This document shows positions 1 to 9,496 of a DNA stretch of 64,000 nt, one piece after another. The DNA comes from Sphingomonas suaedae. Lineage in GTDB: Bacteria; Pseudomonadota; Alphaproteobacteria; Sphingomonadales; Sphingomonadaceae. Positions within the stretch are counted from its first letter, which is position 1, and every line of letters starts with the position of its first letter. Made by a program: the position numbers and the translations under genes. The DNA is taken from assembly GCF_007833215.1 (NCBI RefSeq), contig NZ_CP042239.1, forward strand, positions 4,028,001 through 4,092,000. Reading direction: 5' to 3'. A model generated the notes under the pieces. That model saw only the letters and a list, made by a program, of their open reading frames with translations. It searched no databases and was not told the DNA's origin.

Positions 1-1
1 T

Positions 2-643
2 GCCGACGGATTCCGCTCGCTCTTTGCCAGCCGCGCAGCGGTGCATCTGGTGATGGGCGTCACCATCACCTCGCTGATCGGCTATGGCCATACCGCCTTT
101 GGTCCCAGCTTCCTGATCCGCACCATCGGCCTCGACAAGCTTCAGATCGCGTCGATCGTGGCCCCCGTGGGTGCGGTGTGCGGTACGCTGTCGGCGGTGC
201 TGGGCGGGTGGCTCGCGAACAGGGCGGCGGAGCGCTGGGGGCTGCACAGCCAGGCCTGGCTCGTGCTGGTGATGAAGGGGGTCGGGCTGCCGCTATCCTT
301 CCTCTTTTTCGCTTCGTCGGATCCCTGGATCGCGATCCCGATCTACTGGCTCTCGCTGCTGCTCATCAATTCCTATCTCGGCCCCACTTTCGCGCTGATC
401 CAGGGGCTCGCACCGCTGCGGATGCGCGCGCTCTGGGCGGCGGTGACGTTGCTGGTCATCAACCTGATCGGCCTTGGCCTTGGTCCGACGATGATCGGGG
501 TGATCTCCGACGCGCTCAAGCCCGCTTATGGCGATGCCGAGGCGCTGCGTCTGGCGATGCTGACCTTCGCCGCGGCGACGCCATGGGCGCTGTTTCATTA
601 CTGGCGCGCGGGGGTGTGGCTGAAGCGGGGGGCGGCGGCCTAG
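2..643 (+). CDS. MFS transporter, C-terminal part (5' end outside window)
   Basis: The reading frame is open from the first bases of the window to a TAG at 641-643, so only the last 213 residues are present. They contain at least five hydrophobic membrane segments separated by short polar loops, and the end carries the GLGPTMIGVISDAL-type segment seen in the spinster-like MFS carriers that are common in sphingomonads. It is an inner-membrane secondary transporter; the substrate cannot be told from this fragment. An internal ATG at 41 exists but the frame continues upstream without a stop, so it is not the start. The gene is followed closely by an exported DUF4350-like protein on the same strand. 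Confidence 0.8.
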   Translation, partial: ADGFRSLFASRAAVHLVMGVTITSLIGYGHTAFGPSFLIRTIGLDKLQIASIVAPVGAVCGTLSAVLGGWLANRAAERWGLHSQAWLVLVMKGVGLPLSFLFFASSDPWIAIPIYWLSLLLINSYLGPTFALIQGLAPLRMRALWAAVTLLVINLIGLGLGPTMIGVISDALKPAYGDAEALRLAMLTFAAATPWALFHYWRAGVWLKRGAAA

Positions 644-718
644 GCTTGCCGGTCGCGCTTGGCGCACCGAATGGCCCGAGCTAGGACTGAGCCGTCAGCA
701 ACCGGCCGAGTGATCCCG

Positions 719-1597
719 ATGCATCTAATGTCACGAGTCCTCGTTCCGACTCTGCTCTTCGTAACCCCCATGGCCGCCGCGCAGCAGGTGGCGCTGTCCG
801 ACTATGACCCGAAGATCGCCGCGCCTGCCTTTGCGGGAGAGGGGCCGGTCGTCGCGATCGATGGTGCGCATCAAAATTTCCATACGGTCGAAGGGCGTTA
901 TGCGCCGTTCGCGACGCTGGTGCGCGCCGATGGCTATCGCCCGCGCGCACTGACCGAAGCTGTCACGGCGACATCGCTCGCAGGCACGGCGATCCTCGTC
1001 ATCGCCAATGCGCGCCAGCGCTACGCAACTGCGGAAATCGCTGCGATCCGGGGCTGGGTGGAGCAGGGCGGATCGTTGCTGCTGATCGCCGATCACGCGC
1101 CATTTGGAACCGCCACAACGCCGCTTGCCGCCGCGTTCGGTGTGGAGATGGGAAATGGCTATGTAGCGGTGCGTCAGGACGGCAAGGTCACGTCGCGGAT
1201 CGCCTTTTCCGGTCGGCTGCTTGGCGCGCACCCGATCATCACTGGACCCGGGCCGGGCGGGCGCGTCCGGCGGGTCGAAACCTTTACCGGCCAGTCGCTT
1301 TCGGTGCCCGCAGGGGCGACAGCGCTGCTGACGTTGCCAGACGATGCGCTTGAGGTCGCGGGGCCACCCCAGGTCGATGCCCTGCGGCGCGGGGAAAGCG
1401 TGCCGGGACAGCGGGTGGGTGGGCGTGCCCAGGCCGTCGCACTGGAACTCGGCAAGGGGCGTGTCGTGATTGCGGGTGAGGCCGCGATGTTCACCGCGCA
1501 ACAGATGCAGTCGGGCGCGAAGGTGGGACTCCAGGTCGCCGACGACCAGCGCTTCGTGCGTAACGTCATGGCCTGGCTGGCGCGCGCGACAATCTAG
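719..1597 (+). CDS. exported DUF4350-like protein
   Basis: About 292 residues starting [10 protein letters not shown], with a hydrophobic signal peptide ending around AAAQQ. The mature part has an alternating beta/alpha pattern with [15 protein letters not shown] near the start and [14 protein letters not shown] in the middle. This resembles DUF4350 proteins, which have a class I amidotransferase-like fold without the catalytic Cys. Function unknown. Start choice is uncertain: ATG 719 or ATG 728 both give a signal peptide, and an in-frame ATG at 659 would add a charged leader and is less likely. No strong ribosome-binding site is visible. Confidence 0.6.
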   Translation: MHLMSRVLVPTLLFVTPMAAAQQVALSDYDPKIAAPAFAGEGPVVAIDGAHQNFHTVEGRYAPFATLVRADGYRPRALTEAVTATSLAGTAILVIANARQRYATAEIAAIRGWVEQGGSLLLIADHAPFGTATTPLAAAFGVEMGNGYVAVRQDGKVTSRIAFSGRLLGAHPIITGPGPGGRVRRVETFTGQSLSVPAGATALLTLPDDALEVAGPPQVDALRRGESVPGQRVGGRAQAVALELGKGRVVIAGEAAMFTAQQMQSGAKVGLQVADDQRFVRNVMAWLARATI

Positions 1598-1604
1598 GCT
1601 CGGC

Positions 1605-2849
1605 TCAAAACTCCAGCACGCGATCGTCGAACAGGCCGAACACGATGGTGGAGGCGTAAAAGGCGATCGCCTTGTCGCGCGGCATCGTTCCTGCCCATTT
1701 GCGCATGTCGAACGCGGCGTTCTGCATCGCCATCATCGTCTGGCTGGCGACCAGCGGGTCGATCGGGCGGATCGACCCCTCGGCGATGCCGTCCGAAAGC
1801 ATCCCGGCATAGCGGCGCGCGATGCGGTTCGACCGGTCGATCAGCGCATTGCGAACGCGCGGCGGCAGGCCGGTGAGCGCGGTGGTGCGCAGCAGCGGCC
1901 CGCGTTCGGAGAATTGCACCTCCAGCAAGGTCGCGACGATGCTGGTCAGCTTATGCCAGTGGTCGCCCGGCCCATCCTCGGCCAGCCGCTGGGCGTCGGC
2001 AATGATGTCGAAGCTGCGGCGATAGCATTCGATCACCAGCTCGTCCTTGGCGTCGAGATGGTGGTAGAAACTACCCTTGGTGACGTTGAGCTCGCTCGCG
2101 ATCTTCTGAACCGATGCGCCGCGATAGCCGAGTTCGTTGATGAGGCGGGTGGCGGCGAGCAGGAACGCCTCGCGGCCCGGCTCCGCTTCTTCATGCGTCA
2201 GATCGAGCATCTGCGGCCGCCACGCCGCGCCATCGGCGGCGATCCCGTGCCGAAACACGTCCATCAACCGGCTTTCGACGCGCGGATATTCGTCAAGCTC
2301 GTACCGGACCAGCCAGGCGGGGAGCCAGAAGGTATTCTCGAGCAGCACATGCGCCCGCCCGCCGCGCAGGTCGGTCTGTGCGCGGCTCCCATCCGTGCCC
2401 CACAAGGCGCGGGTCTTGCGGAAGATCTGTTGCCAGCGCTGCATCAGCCGGGCACGCATCTCGCCCTCCATCGCGCGCAGGTCGGAGAGGATGGCGAATG
2501 CCTTTTCCTCGCCGCGATGGATGCGCGCGAGCCGCTCCATGTTGATCGACAGATAACGCGCGACACGCGTCTCGGGCGTGCCCTCCTGATGCGCCTCGTC
2601 GAGCATCGCGTCGAGTCGGTCGAGCGTGACCTCAAACGCAGCAGCAGCAAGGTCTTCCTTGCGCTTGAAATAATAGGTGACGCTGGTGGTGTTGAGTCCG
2701 ACGCGCTGCGCGACATCGGCGAAGGTCATGCCCTTCGCGCTCTGTTCGTTGATCACGTCCGCTGCCGCCGCGAGGATCGCGTCGCGCTTCGCGCGGAACC
2801 GTTTCGTTTCCCCCCGTGCCTCTCCCGGCACCGCCTCTTCAAGCTCCAT
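1605..2849 (-). CDS. double TetR-family regulator (two TetR units fused)
   Basis: A 414-residue protein with two complete TetR DNA-binding regions: one at about residues 22-70 ([19 protein letters not shown]) and another at about 228-275 ([19 protein letters not shown]). Each is followed by its own helical ligand-binding region. Usual TetR proteins are about 190-220 residues, so this is a tandem fusion acting as a covalent pseudo-dimer. It is divergent from the ACAD11-like dehydrogenase at 3006, and by position it probably controls that gene and the downstream acyl-CoA genes. The intervening region (2850-3005) has short inverted repeats, for example AATCCG (2970-2975) with CGGATT (2985-2990), which could be operators. 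Ligand unknown; an acyl-CoA is plausible. Confidence 0.85.
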   Translation of the reverse strand: MELEEAVPGEARGETKRFRAKRDAILAAAADVINEQSAKGMTFADVAQRVGLNTTSVTYYFKRKEDLAAAAFEVTLDRLDAMLDEAHQEGTPETRVARYLSINMERLARIHRGEEKAFAILSDLRAMEGEMRARLMQRWQQIFRKTRALWGTDGSRAQTDLRGGRAHVLLENTFWLPAWLVRYELDEYPRVESRLMDVFRHGIAADGAAWRPQMLDLTHEEAEPGREAFLLAATRLINELGYRGASVQKIASELNVTKGSFYHHLDAKDELVIECYRRSFDIIADAQRLAEDGPGDHWHKLTSIVATLLEVQFSERGPLLRTTALTGLPPRVRNALIDRSNRIARRYAGMLSDGIAEGSIRPIDPLVASQTMMAMQNAAFDMRKWAGTMPRDKAIAFYASTIVFGLFDDRVLEF

Positions 2850-3005
2850 CGCCTCAGATTAGCAGCTTTGATTCGAAGAAACAGTCCTAAAGCGCCTGTG
2901 CGTCATCGGTCGGGAACCGTAACCGAAAAATGCGGCCGCCCCCACTTTACCGAATATCGGGTATGGCCTAATCCGAGTCGAAACCGGATTGAGAGGAGAG
3001 GCCGC

Positions 3006-4289
3006 ATGGACTTCACGCTGACCGAGCGCGAAACCTATTTCCGCGACCGCGTGCGCGGGTTCATCGACCAGCATATCACGCCGCGCCAGGATGACTATCA
3101 CCGCCAGGTGCGCGAGGGCGAGCGCTGGAAGGTGCTGCCGGTGATCGAGGAGCTGAAGCCGGTCGCACGCGCGCAGGGGCTGTGGAATTTCTTCATGCCG
3201 CCGCATTCGGGCCAGACCCATGTCGACGACAGCTTCGAATTTGAGGGGACGCAACTCACCAACCTTGAATATGCCCTGTGCGCCGAGGAAATGGGCCGCG
3301 CCGGATGGGCAAGCGAGGTATTCAACTGTTCCGCGCCCGACACCGGCAATATGGAGGTGCTGCATCGTTACGGCACGCGCGAACACAAGGATCGCTGGCT
3401 TAAACCCCTGATGGATGGCCAGATCCGGTCGGCCTTCCTGATGACCGAGCCGGACGTCGCCTCGTCCGACGCGACCAATATTCAGACGTCAATGGTCCGC
3501 GATGGTGATCATTATGTCATCAACGGTCGCAAATGGTGGTCCTCGGGTGTCGGCGATCCGCGCTGTGCCGTCGCGATCGTGATGGGCAAGACCAACCCCG
3601 ATGCCTCCCGCCACGCGCAACAGAGCCAGATTCTGGTTCCGATGGATGCGCCGGGGGTCAAGATCGAACGGATGCTTTCGGTGTTTGGGTATGACCATGC
3701 CCCGCATGGCCATGGCGAGGTCGTGCTGGAGAATGTTCGGGTGCCGGTCGAGAATATCCTGCTGGGCGAAGGGCGCGGATTCGAGATCGCCCAGGGCCGC
3801 CTGGGGCCGGGGCGTATCCACCATTGCATGCGCTCGATCGGCGTCGCCGAGATGGCGCTGGAGCTGATGTGCAAGCGGCTGCTGAGCCGCATCGCCTTCG
3901 GCAAGCGCATCGCCGACCATTCGATCTGGGAACAGCGGGTGGCCGAAGCGCGCTCGAACCTCGAGATGATGCGCCTGCTGTGCCTGAAGGCTGCGGACAT
4001 GATGGACAAGGCGGGCAACAAGTCGGCGCAGGGCGAGATCGCGATGATCAAGGCGATGGGGCCGCGCATGACGCTGCAGATCCTCGACGATGCGATCCAG
4101 GCGTTCGGCGGGGCCGGCGTGTCGGGCGATACGCCGCTGGCGAGCGCCTGGGCCTCGATGCGGACGCTGCGCTTTGCCGACGGGCCGGACGAGGTGCACA
4201 ACCGCGCCATCGCGCGGTCGGAGTTCGGGAAATATGGCGAGTTCAAGGCCGACCGCCCGAGCAGCGGCGATATGGCGGTGACGCGGTAA
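3006..4289 (+). CDS. acyl-CoA dehydrogenase, ACAD10/11-like
   Basis: 427 residues, flavin-dependent acyl-CoA dehydrogenase. Conserved blocks include [60 protein letters not shown] and the C-terminal [13 protein letters not shown]. These blocks match the dehydrogenase half of eukaryotic ACAD11 and bacterial LvaC-type enzymes better than ordinary FadE. ATG 3006 follows AGGAGAGG (2993-3000), which fixes the start; a much longer open frame upstream runs antisense through the TetR gene and is spurious. The partner kinase half of ACAD10/11 is encoded at 5506, so the pair probably handles 4-hydroxyacyl-CoAs (from known ACAD10/11 and levulinate pathway biochemistry; inference here). Confidence 0.9.
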   Translation: MDFTLTERETYFRDRVRGFIDQHITPRQDDYHRQVREGERWKVLPVIEELKPVARAQGLWNFFMPPHSGQTHVDDSFEFEGTQLTNLEYALCAEEMGRAGWASEVFNCSAPDTGNMEVLHRYGTREHKDRWLKPLMDGQIRSAFLMTEPDVASSDATNIQTSMVRDGDHYVINGRKWWSSGVGDPRCAVAIVMGKTNPDASRHAQQSQILVPMDAPGVKIERMLSVFGYDHAPHGHGEVVLENVRVPVENILLGEGRGFEIAQGRLGPGRIHHCMRSIGVAEMALELMCKRLLSRIAFGKRIADHSIWEQRVAEARSNLEMMRLLCLKAADMMDKAGNKSAQGEIAMIKAMGPRMTLQILDDAIQAFGGAGVSGDTPLASAWASMRTLRFADGPDEVHNRAIARSEFGKYGEFKADRPSSGDMAVTR

Positions 4290-4292
4290 TCC

Positions 4293-4409
4293 TTAAAGCC
4301 CCTCCCCTTCAGGGGAGGGGTTGGGGGTGGGGCGTGTAAGTCTCACCGAGACCGGCGGCTGCGAGGATAGGCCCCACCCCAACCCCTCCCCTGAAGGGGA
4401 GGGGCTTAA
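4293..4409. repeat. intergenic inverted repeat, family A
   Basis: Two about 40-base arms (from about 4293 and to about 4409) are near-perfect reverse complements; each arm itself contains the palindrome CCCCTCCCCTTCAGGGGAGG. The same element recurs at 11273-11387. The right arm ends 14 bases before the GTG start of the alcohol dehydrogenase. Confidence 0.9.
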
Positions 4410-4423
4410 AAGAGGGAGTTTCA

Positions 4424-5509
4424 GTGAAGGCAGCAGTGTTGTTCGAGGCGGGCAAGCCGCTCGAAATCCACGACATCCGCATCGACAGGCCCGGCCCGCG
4501 CGAGGTGCTGGTGCGGACCGCCGCGTGCGGCGTGTGCCGGTCGGACCTGCATTTCGTCGATGGCGCCTATCCGCACGCCATGCCGACTGTGCCGGGGCAT
4601 GAGGCGGCGGGCGTGGTCGAGGCGGTGGGGAGCGAGGTCACGCGGCTCAAGCCCGGCGACCATGTCATCACTTTCTTCACCGTGTTCTGCGGCGCGTGCG
4701 AATTTTGCGTGTCGGGCCGTCCGTCGCTTTGTATAGACAATTCCACCCGTCGCCCCGCCGACGCGGCGCCCAAGCTGACCCTCGCCGACGGCACGCCGGT
4801 CAACCATTTCCTCAATCTGTCGGCATTCGCCGAACAGATGCTGATCCACGAACATGCCTGTGTCGCGATCAGCAAGGATATGCCGCTCGATCGTGCGGCG
4901 CTGCTCGGCTGTGCGGTGATGACCGGGGCGGGGTCGATCTTTCGCGACAGCAAGGTGACGCCGGGCGAGACGGTCGCGGTGATCGGCTGTGGCGGCATCG
5001 GGCTTGCCGCGATCAACGCCGCCAAGATTGCGGGCGCGGGCAAGATCATCGCGATCGATCCGGTGGCGGAGAAACGCGCGCTGGCGCGGAAAATGGGCGC
5101 GACGCATGATCTCGACGCCATGGCGCCCGATCTGGTCAAGCAGGTGCTCAAGCTCACCGATGGCGGCGTGAACTACGCGATCGAGGCGGTCGGGCGGCCG
5201 CAGACGGCGGAGACCGCGTGGCACGTGCTGCGCCGAGGGGGCACCGCGACGATCCTCGGCATGATCGCGCCGGGCCAGTCGGTCAGCATTCCCGGGCCGA
5301 CCTTCCTGTCGGGCAAGAAGCTGCAGGGCTCGCTGGCCGGGTCGATGCAATTCCCGATCGATCTGCCGCGCCTGGTCCAGATGTATCTCGACGGGCTGCT
5401 CGACCTCGACACGATGGTCGCCGAGCGGATCAAGCTGGAGGACATCAACCATGCGTTCGACAATCTGCGCCAGGGGGACGCGGTCCGCTCCGTGATCGAG
5501 TTCGCATGA
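4424..5509 (+). CDS. zinc-dependent alcohol dehydrogenase (MDR family)
   Basis: 361 residues, GTG start at 4424 preceded by AGAGGGAG (4411-4418). The N-terminal GroES-like domain has the catalytic zinc site CGVCRSD (about 35-41) and GHE, and the structural zinc-type cluster CGACEFCVSGRPSLC (about 88-102). The Rossmann part has VIGCGGIGLAAI. It oxidises a primary or secondary alcohol, or reduces the carbonyl, with NAD(P); substrate not determinable. Its stop overlaps the start of the APH-like kinase (ATGA at 5506-5509), so the two are translationally coupled and likely act in the same acyl/alcohol pathway. Confidence 0.9.
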   Translation: MKAAVLFEAGKPLEIHDIRIDRPGPREVLVRTAACGVCRSDLHFVDGAYPHAMPTVPGHEAAGVVEAVGSEVTRLKPGDHVITFFTVFCGACEFCVSGRPSLCIDNSTRRPADAAPKLTLADGTPVNHFLNLSAFAEQMLIHEHACVAISKDMPLDRAALLGCAVMTGAGSIFRDSKVTPGETVAVIGCGGIGLAAINAAKIAGAGKIIAIDPVAEKRALARKMGATHDLDAMAPDLVKQVLKLTDGGVNYAIEAVGRPQTAETAWHVLRRGGTATILGMIAPGQSVSIPGPTFLSGKKLQGSLAGSMQFPIDLPRLVQMYLDGLLDLDTMVAERIKLEDINHAFDNLRQGDAVRSVIEFA

Positions 5510-6567
5510 GCCCGCCGGCGGGACATCGCGGCGGGCAGCCGATGGAGCAGGTCGACGACCTTGACGTCGAGAGGCTCACCGCGTGGATGGAGGCCAATGT
5601 CGCGGGTTTCGAAGCCCCGCTGAGCTACGCCAAATTCCCCGGCGGGCAGAGCAATCCCACCTATCGCATCGACGCGGCGAGCGGCGCCTATGTCCTGCGC
5701 CGCAAGCCGTTCGGGCCGCTGCTGCCCTCGGCGCACGCGGTGGATCGCGAATATCGGTTGATCGCGGGGCTGCATCCCACCGGCTTCCCGGTCGCGCGTC
5801 CCTATGGGCTTTGCGAGGATGACGGGGTGGTCGGATCGGCCTTCTACATCATGGAGCTGGTCGAGGGGGCGACCTATTGGGACGGGGCGCTGCCCGACAA
5901 GACGCCGGAACAGCGCACCGCGATCTATTACGAGATTTGCGACCGATTGGCGCAGTTGCACGAGACGGATTACGTCGCGGCGGGGCTGGGGGATTACGGC
6001 AAGCCGGGCAGCTATTTCGAGCGGCAGGTGGGGCGCTGGACCAAGCAGTATCGGCTCGCCCAGACCGACGATCTGGAGGATGTCGAGAAGCTGATCGAAT
6101 GGCTGCCGCGCACCTTGCCGCCGCAGACGCGGACGAGCATCGTCCATGGCGATTATCGCATCGACAATATGATCTTCGACGCCGAGCAGCCGCGCGTGAA
6201 GGCGGTGCTCGACTGGGAGCTGTCGACGCTGGGCGATCCGATGGCGGATTTTTCGTACCTGCTGATGAACTGGATGATCCCGGCCAATGGCGCGTCGGGC
6301 ATCGGCGGCATTACTGGGGCGGAGACGGGCATTCCAACGGTGGAGGCGATGGTCGATCGCTACTGCGCCGCGACCGGGCGCGACGGTATTCCCGACCTCA
6401 ATTGGTATTTCGCCTTCGGCCAGTTCCGGCTGATGAGCATCGTCCAGGGGATCAAGCGCCGCCTGCTCGACGGCAATGCCAGCAATGCACACGCCGAGGA
6501 GACTGCGGCGCGGGTGCCCGGGCTGGCGGCGAGTGCGTGGGACTTTGCGCGCAAGGCGGGGGCCTAA
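5506..6567 (+). CDS. APH-fold phosphotransferase, ACAD10/11 N-terminal-like
   Basis: 353 residues with the aminoglycoside-phosphotransferase / choline-kinase fold. Visible are the substrate-lobe start FPGGQSNPTYRI, a Lys-containing nucleotide loop (YVLRRKPFG), the catalytic loop HGDYRIDN (about 213-220) and the metal-binding DWELSTLGDP (about 233-242). This subfamily (LvaA-like, and the N-terminal domain of ACAD10/11) phosphorylates 4-hydroxyacyl-CoAs rather than antibiotics. It overlaps the alcohol dehydrogenase by four bases and lies in the same run as the ACAD11-like dehydrogenase. It should not be read as drug resistance. Confidence 0.88.
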   Translation: MSPPAGHRGGQPMEQVDDLDVERLTAWMEANVAGFEAPLSYAKFPGGQSNPTYRIDAASGAYVLRRKPFGPLLPSAHAVDREYRLIAGLHPTGFPVARPYGLCEDDGVVGSAFYIMELVEGATYWDGALPDKTPEQRTAIYYEICDRLAQLHETDYVAAGLGDYGKPGSYFERQVGRWTKQYRLAQTDDLEDVEKLIEWLPRTLPPQTRTSIVHGDYRIDNMIFDAEQPRVKAVLDWELSTLGDPMADFSYLLMNWMIPANGASGIGGITGAETGIPTVEAMVDRYCAATGRDGIPDLNWYFAFGQFRLMSIVQGIKRRLLDGNASNAHAEETAARVPGLAASAWDFARKAGA

Positions 6568-6575
6568 TCAACAAA

Positions 6576-6681
6576 GCCCTCTCCCCTTCAGGGGAGAGGG
6601 TTCGGAGAGGGGCAGTAGGGCAAGGGCAGGGCGCAACGATATGCCCCTCTCCCCGGCCCTCTCCTCTGAAGGGGAGAGGGA
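6576..6681. repeat. intergenic inverted repeat, family B
   Basis: Arms around 6576-6613 and 6642-6681 are near reverse complements built on CCCTCTCCCCTTCAGGGGAG. The same element is found at 12525-12648. The right arm runs into the ribosome-binding region of the SDR gene at 6689. Confidence 0.88.
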
Positions 6682-6688
6682 GAAGTAG

Positions 6689-7453
6689 ATGAGCCTGTTC
6701 GACCTGACCGGGAAGGTCGCCATCGTCACCGGATCCTCGCGCGGGATCGGAAGAGCAAGCGCCGAAGCGCTCGCCGATCAGGGGGCGCGGGTGGTGATCT
6801 CCAGCCGCAATCAGGATGCGTGCGACGAGGTTGCGGCGGCGATCAACGCGAAACATGGCGACGGCACCGCCATCGCCATTGCGGCGAGCATCTCGCACAA
6901 GGACGCGCTCCAGCATCTGGTGGATGAAACTCGCCGCGTGTTCGGGCGGATCGACATCCTCGTCTGCAACGCCGCGTCCAATCCCTATTACGGGCCGCTG
7001 GCGGACATTGCCGATGAGCAGTTTCGCAAGATCCTCGACAACAATGTCCTGTCCAACCACTGGCTGATCCAGATGGTCGCGCCCGAAATGCGCGCGCGCA
7101 AGGATGGCGCGATCGTCATCATTTCCTCGATCGGGGGCCTGCGCGGGTCGCCGGTGATCGGGGCGTATAATGTGTCCAAGGCGGCGGACTTCCAGCTCGC
7201 GCGCAACTATGCGGTCGAATATGGCCCCGACAATGTCCGCGTGAACTGCATCGCGCCGGGGCTGATCAAGACCGACTTTGCCCGCGCGCTGTGGGAGAAC
7301 CCGGAGGCCGAGGCACGGGTGAACAAACAGACCCCGCTGCGGCGCCTGGGCGAGCCGGAGGATATTGCCGGCGGCGTCGTGTTCCTTGCTTCGGCAGCGG
7401 GGCGCTACACCACCGGACAGGCGTTGGTGATCGATGGCGGGGTGACGATCTGA
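6689..7453 (+). CDS. short-chain dehydrogenase/reductase
   Basis: 254 residues, classical SDR. NAD(P)-binding TGSSRGIG (about 14-21), NAA motif (VCNAAS), catalytic Ser in IISSIGG, YNVSK (Tyr/Lys) and the C-terminal YTTGQALVIDGG. The sequence resembles DHRS4 / LvaD-type reductases acting on acyl-chain ketones. ATG 6689 follows a purine-rich stretch supplied by the preceding repeat. It overlaps the next SDR by one base (7453), forming an operon with it and the APH-like kinase. Confidence 0.88.
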   Translation: MSLFDLTGKVAIVTGSSRGIGRASAEALADQGARVVISSRNQDACDEVAAAINAKHGDGTAIAIAASISHKDALQHLVDETRRVFGRIDILVCNAASNPYYGPLADIADEQFRKILDNNVLSNHWLIQMVAPEMRARKDGAIVIISSIGGLRGSPVIGAYNVSKAADFQLARNYAVEYGPDNVRVNCIAPGLIKTDFARALWENPEAEARVNKQTPLRRLGEPEDIAGGVVFLASAAGRYTTGQALVIDGGVTI

Positions 7454-8253
7454 TGGCACGCTTCACCGACAAATCGATCATCGTCACCGGCGCGGGCAGC
7501 GGTATCGGGCGTGCCGCCGCGATCCTGTTCGCCGCTGAAGGGGGGCGGGTGATCGTCGCCGACAATAGCGAGGGCGCGGACGAGACCGTCGCGCGGATCG
7601 CTGCGGCCGGCGGGACGGCCAAGGCGATCCGCATGGATGCGGGCAGCGAGCCCGACGTGATCGCGACGGTCGATCTGGCGGTCGCCGAATATGGCGGGCT
7701 CGACATCCTCTTCGCCAATGCCGGGATTTCGGGCGGGATGGCGAACATCTTCGACACCACGCCCGAACTGATCGCGGAGGTGCTGCGCGTGAACCTGATC
7801 GGACCGCTGCTGGCGATCAAGCACGGTGCACCGCGCATCGCCGAGCGGGGCAAGGGCGCGATCGTCCTCACCGCCAGCGTCGCGGGCATCCGGTCGGGCG
7901 CGGGCAGTCCGGCTTATTCGGCGTCCAAGGCGGGGGTCATCAACCTCGCCGCGGTCGCCGCGCAGCAACTGTCGGGGTCGAATGTCCGCGTCAACGCGCT
8001 CTGCCCGGGCCTCACCGAGACCGGCATGACCAAGCCGACCTTCGATTACGCGCGCGAGGCGGGGAAGATGGACCGCGTCGGCCGGTTGAACCCGCTGCGT
8101 CGCGGTGCGCAGGCGGAGGAACTGGCCCGCGCCGCGCTGTTCCTCGCCTCCGACGACGCGAGCTACGTCAACGGCCAGGCGCTGGCGGTGGATGGCGGGC
8201 TGTCATCCAGCCACCCGGTGACGCGGCAAGAGTATGGCAAGACGGCGGTGTAA
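7453..8253 (+). CDS. short-chain dehydrogenase/reductase
   Basis: 266 residues, classical SDR: TGAGSGIGRAA cofactor loop near the N-terminus, DNSEG after the second strand, FANAGISGG, catalytic Ser in LTASVAGI and YSASK, and a C-terminal VNGQALAVDGG. ATG overlaps the stop of the previous SDR (TGATG), indicating translational coupling. Probably oxidises a 3-hydroxyacyl or related alcohol in the same pathway; the exact substrate is unknown. Confidence 0.87.
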   Translation: MARFTDKSIIVTGAGSGIGRAAAILFAAEGGRVIVADNSEGADETVARIAAAGGTAKAIRMDAGSEPDVIATVDLAVAEYGGLDILFANAGISGGMANIFDTTPELIAEVLRVNLIGPLLAIKHGAPRIAERGKGAIVLTASVAGIRSGAGSPAYSASKAGVINLAAVAAQQLSGSNVRVNALCPGLTETGMTKPTFDYAREAGKMDRVGRLNPLRRGAQAEELARAALFLASDDASYVNGQALAVDGGLSSSHPVTRQEYGKTAV

Positions 8254-8292
8254 TGTCTTGATCCGGTAACGCAAACGCGCGACGCTCCGCTC

Positions 8293-9432
8293 ATGTTGAG
8301 CTATTTTGCCGCCGTCGCGGTGCAGGCTGTCGTCGCCCCGCCAGCGCCCCCCGCACCGCCACCGGTGGTCGTGGTTCCCGGGTCGTCGTCTCTCTATGGA
8401 CCCCATCTCGTCGATTTCATCGCGGGAGAGGTGCGCTGCGGCGAGCGCGCGGTTGCGCCGCTCACCACCATCTCGCCCTTTACGGAAGTGGCGAGCATCG
8501 GTGCGAACCCGCCCCGCGCGGTCGAAATGCGCTTCACCATCGATCAGGATGGGCGCCCGACGGGGATCGTGCAACAGGCGGTGACCGGGGCACCCTATGC
8601 CTTCGTACCGGTCGGCGACCTCGCACCTGCGCTCAGCCTGTGGCGGTTTGCCGCAGGGCGGGCCGGGACGCAGTGCAGCCTGGTCTTCACACCACGCACC
8701 CAGCCGTTCGACAGGGCCGATGCCACGGATCTGTACCGTGTCGCCGCGTTACGTACCGCAGTCGACAGCGGTTCCGTATGGCCCACCCTGTTGGCGCGGG
8801 TCCGCAAGCTGAACTGCGATGGCGCGCGTCCGCCCCAGATTTTGCTGCGCGCCTTTCCGGACAAGAAGAGCCTGCCGCGCGAGCCGGGAGTGCGGGCCTA
8901 TAGCGTCGTGGGGTTCGACATCGACGCCGAGGGCGTGCCGACCCGGCTGGCGATCCGCACCAGCAGCGGCAATGGCGCGCTGGACGCAGCGGCACTCGAT
9001 GCGGCGCGCCGGACCCGTTTTGCCGGGGCCAATCCGCGCACTGGCTGTACGCTGCCCAGCGTGCTCGGGGCGACGGAGCCGGTTGCGGCGCCGGTTTCGC
9101 CCGGCACCGAGACGTTCCGTATGGATGACGCGACCTGCCCCGACACGGTCAAATGGACCCGTCCGCCCCGACTGACCTATCCGCGCCCATTCAGCCGCCG
9201 TGCGATCGAGGGCTGGGCAATTATCGGCTTCGACCTTGCCCCCTGGGGCGCCACCGGCAACGTCAAGGTGCTGGCGAGTGAGCCGGCGGAACAGTTCGGC
9301 GCGACTGCGCGCCACATCGTTGCGGCGGCACAGGCAGAGGGTTCGCCCGGCGGTGCGCGCGGCTGCGTGACCAAGGTCGTGTTCCGGATGCCCGACGCGA
9401 ATGACGACGAACGCGAGTCTGACGACTCCTGA
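8293..9432 (+). CDS. TonB C-terminal-like repeat protein
   Basis: 379 residues. An N-terminal hydrophobic stretch (LSYFAAVAVQAVVA) then a proline-rich segment (APPAPPAPPPV), as in TonB-type linkers. Three similar units follow with the pattern VxFxIDxxGxPT: about residues 78-90 (MRFTIDQDGRPT), 208-220 (VGFDIDAEGVPT) and 311-323 (IIGFDLAPWGAT). These look like repeated TonB C-terminal domains. No inner-membrane ExbB/D partner is nearby. Probably a periplasmic protein; role unknown. Confidence 0.6.
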   Translation: MLSYFAAVAVQAVVAPPAPPAPPPVVVVPGSSSLYGPHLVDFIAGEVRCGERAVAPLTTISPFTEVASIGANPPRAVEMRFTIDQDGRPTGIVQQAVTGAPYAFVPVGDLAPALSLWRFAAGRAGTQCSLVFTPRTQPFDRADATDLYRVAALRTAVDSGSVWPTLLARVRKLNCDGARPPQILLRAFPDKKSLPREPGVRAYSVVGFDIDAEGVPTRLAIRTSSGNGALDAAALDAARRTRFAGANPRTGCTLPSVLGATEPVAAPVSPGTETFRMDDATCPDTVKWTRPPRLTYPRPFSRRAIEGWAIIGFDLAPWGATGNVKVLASEPAEQFGATARHIVAAAQAEGSPGGARGCVTKVVFRMPDANDDERESDDS

Positions 9433-9496
9433 CAGTGCGTTGACCCGAATGGCTGCCGGGGCAAGACTGCACGCACAGGGTTCATCGGAGGAAGCG

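Noticed and set aside
1470..3005. Open frame extending the ACAD11-like gene upstream through the TetR gene
   Set aside because: It is antisense to a well-supported TetR gene, and ATG 3006 has a strong ribosome-binding site and matches the family start.
5506..6567. Aminoglycoside resistance gene
   Set aside because: The APH fold is shared, but sequence type and neighbours match ACAD10/11-LvaA kinases.
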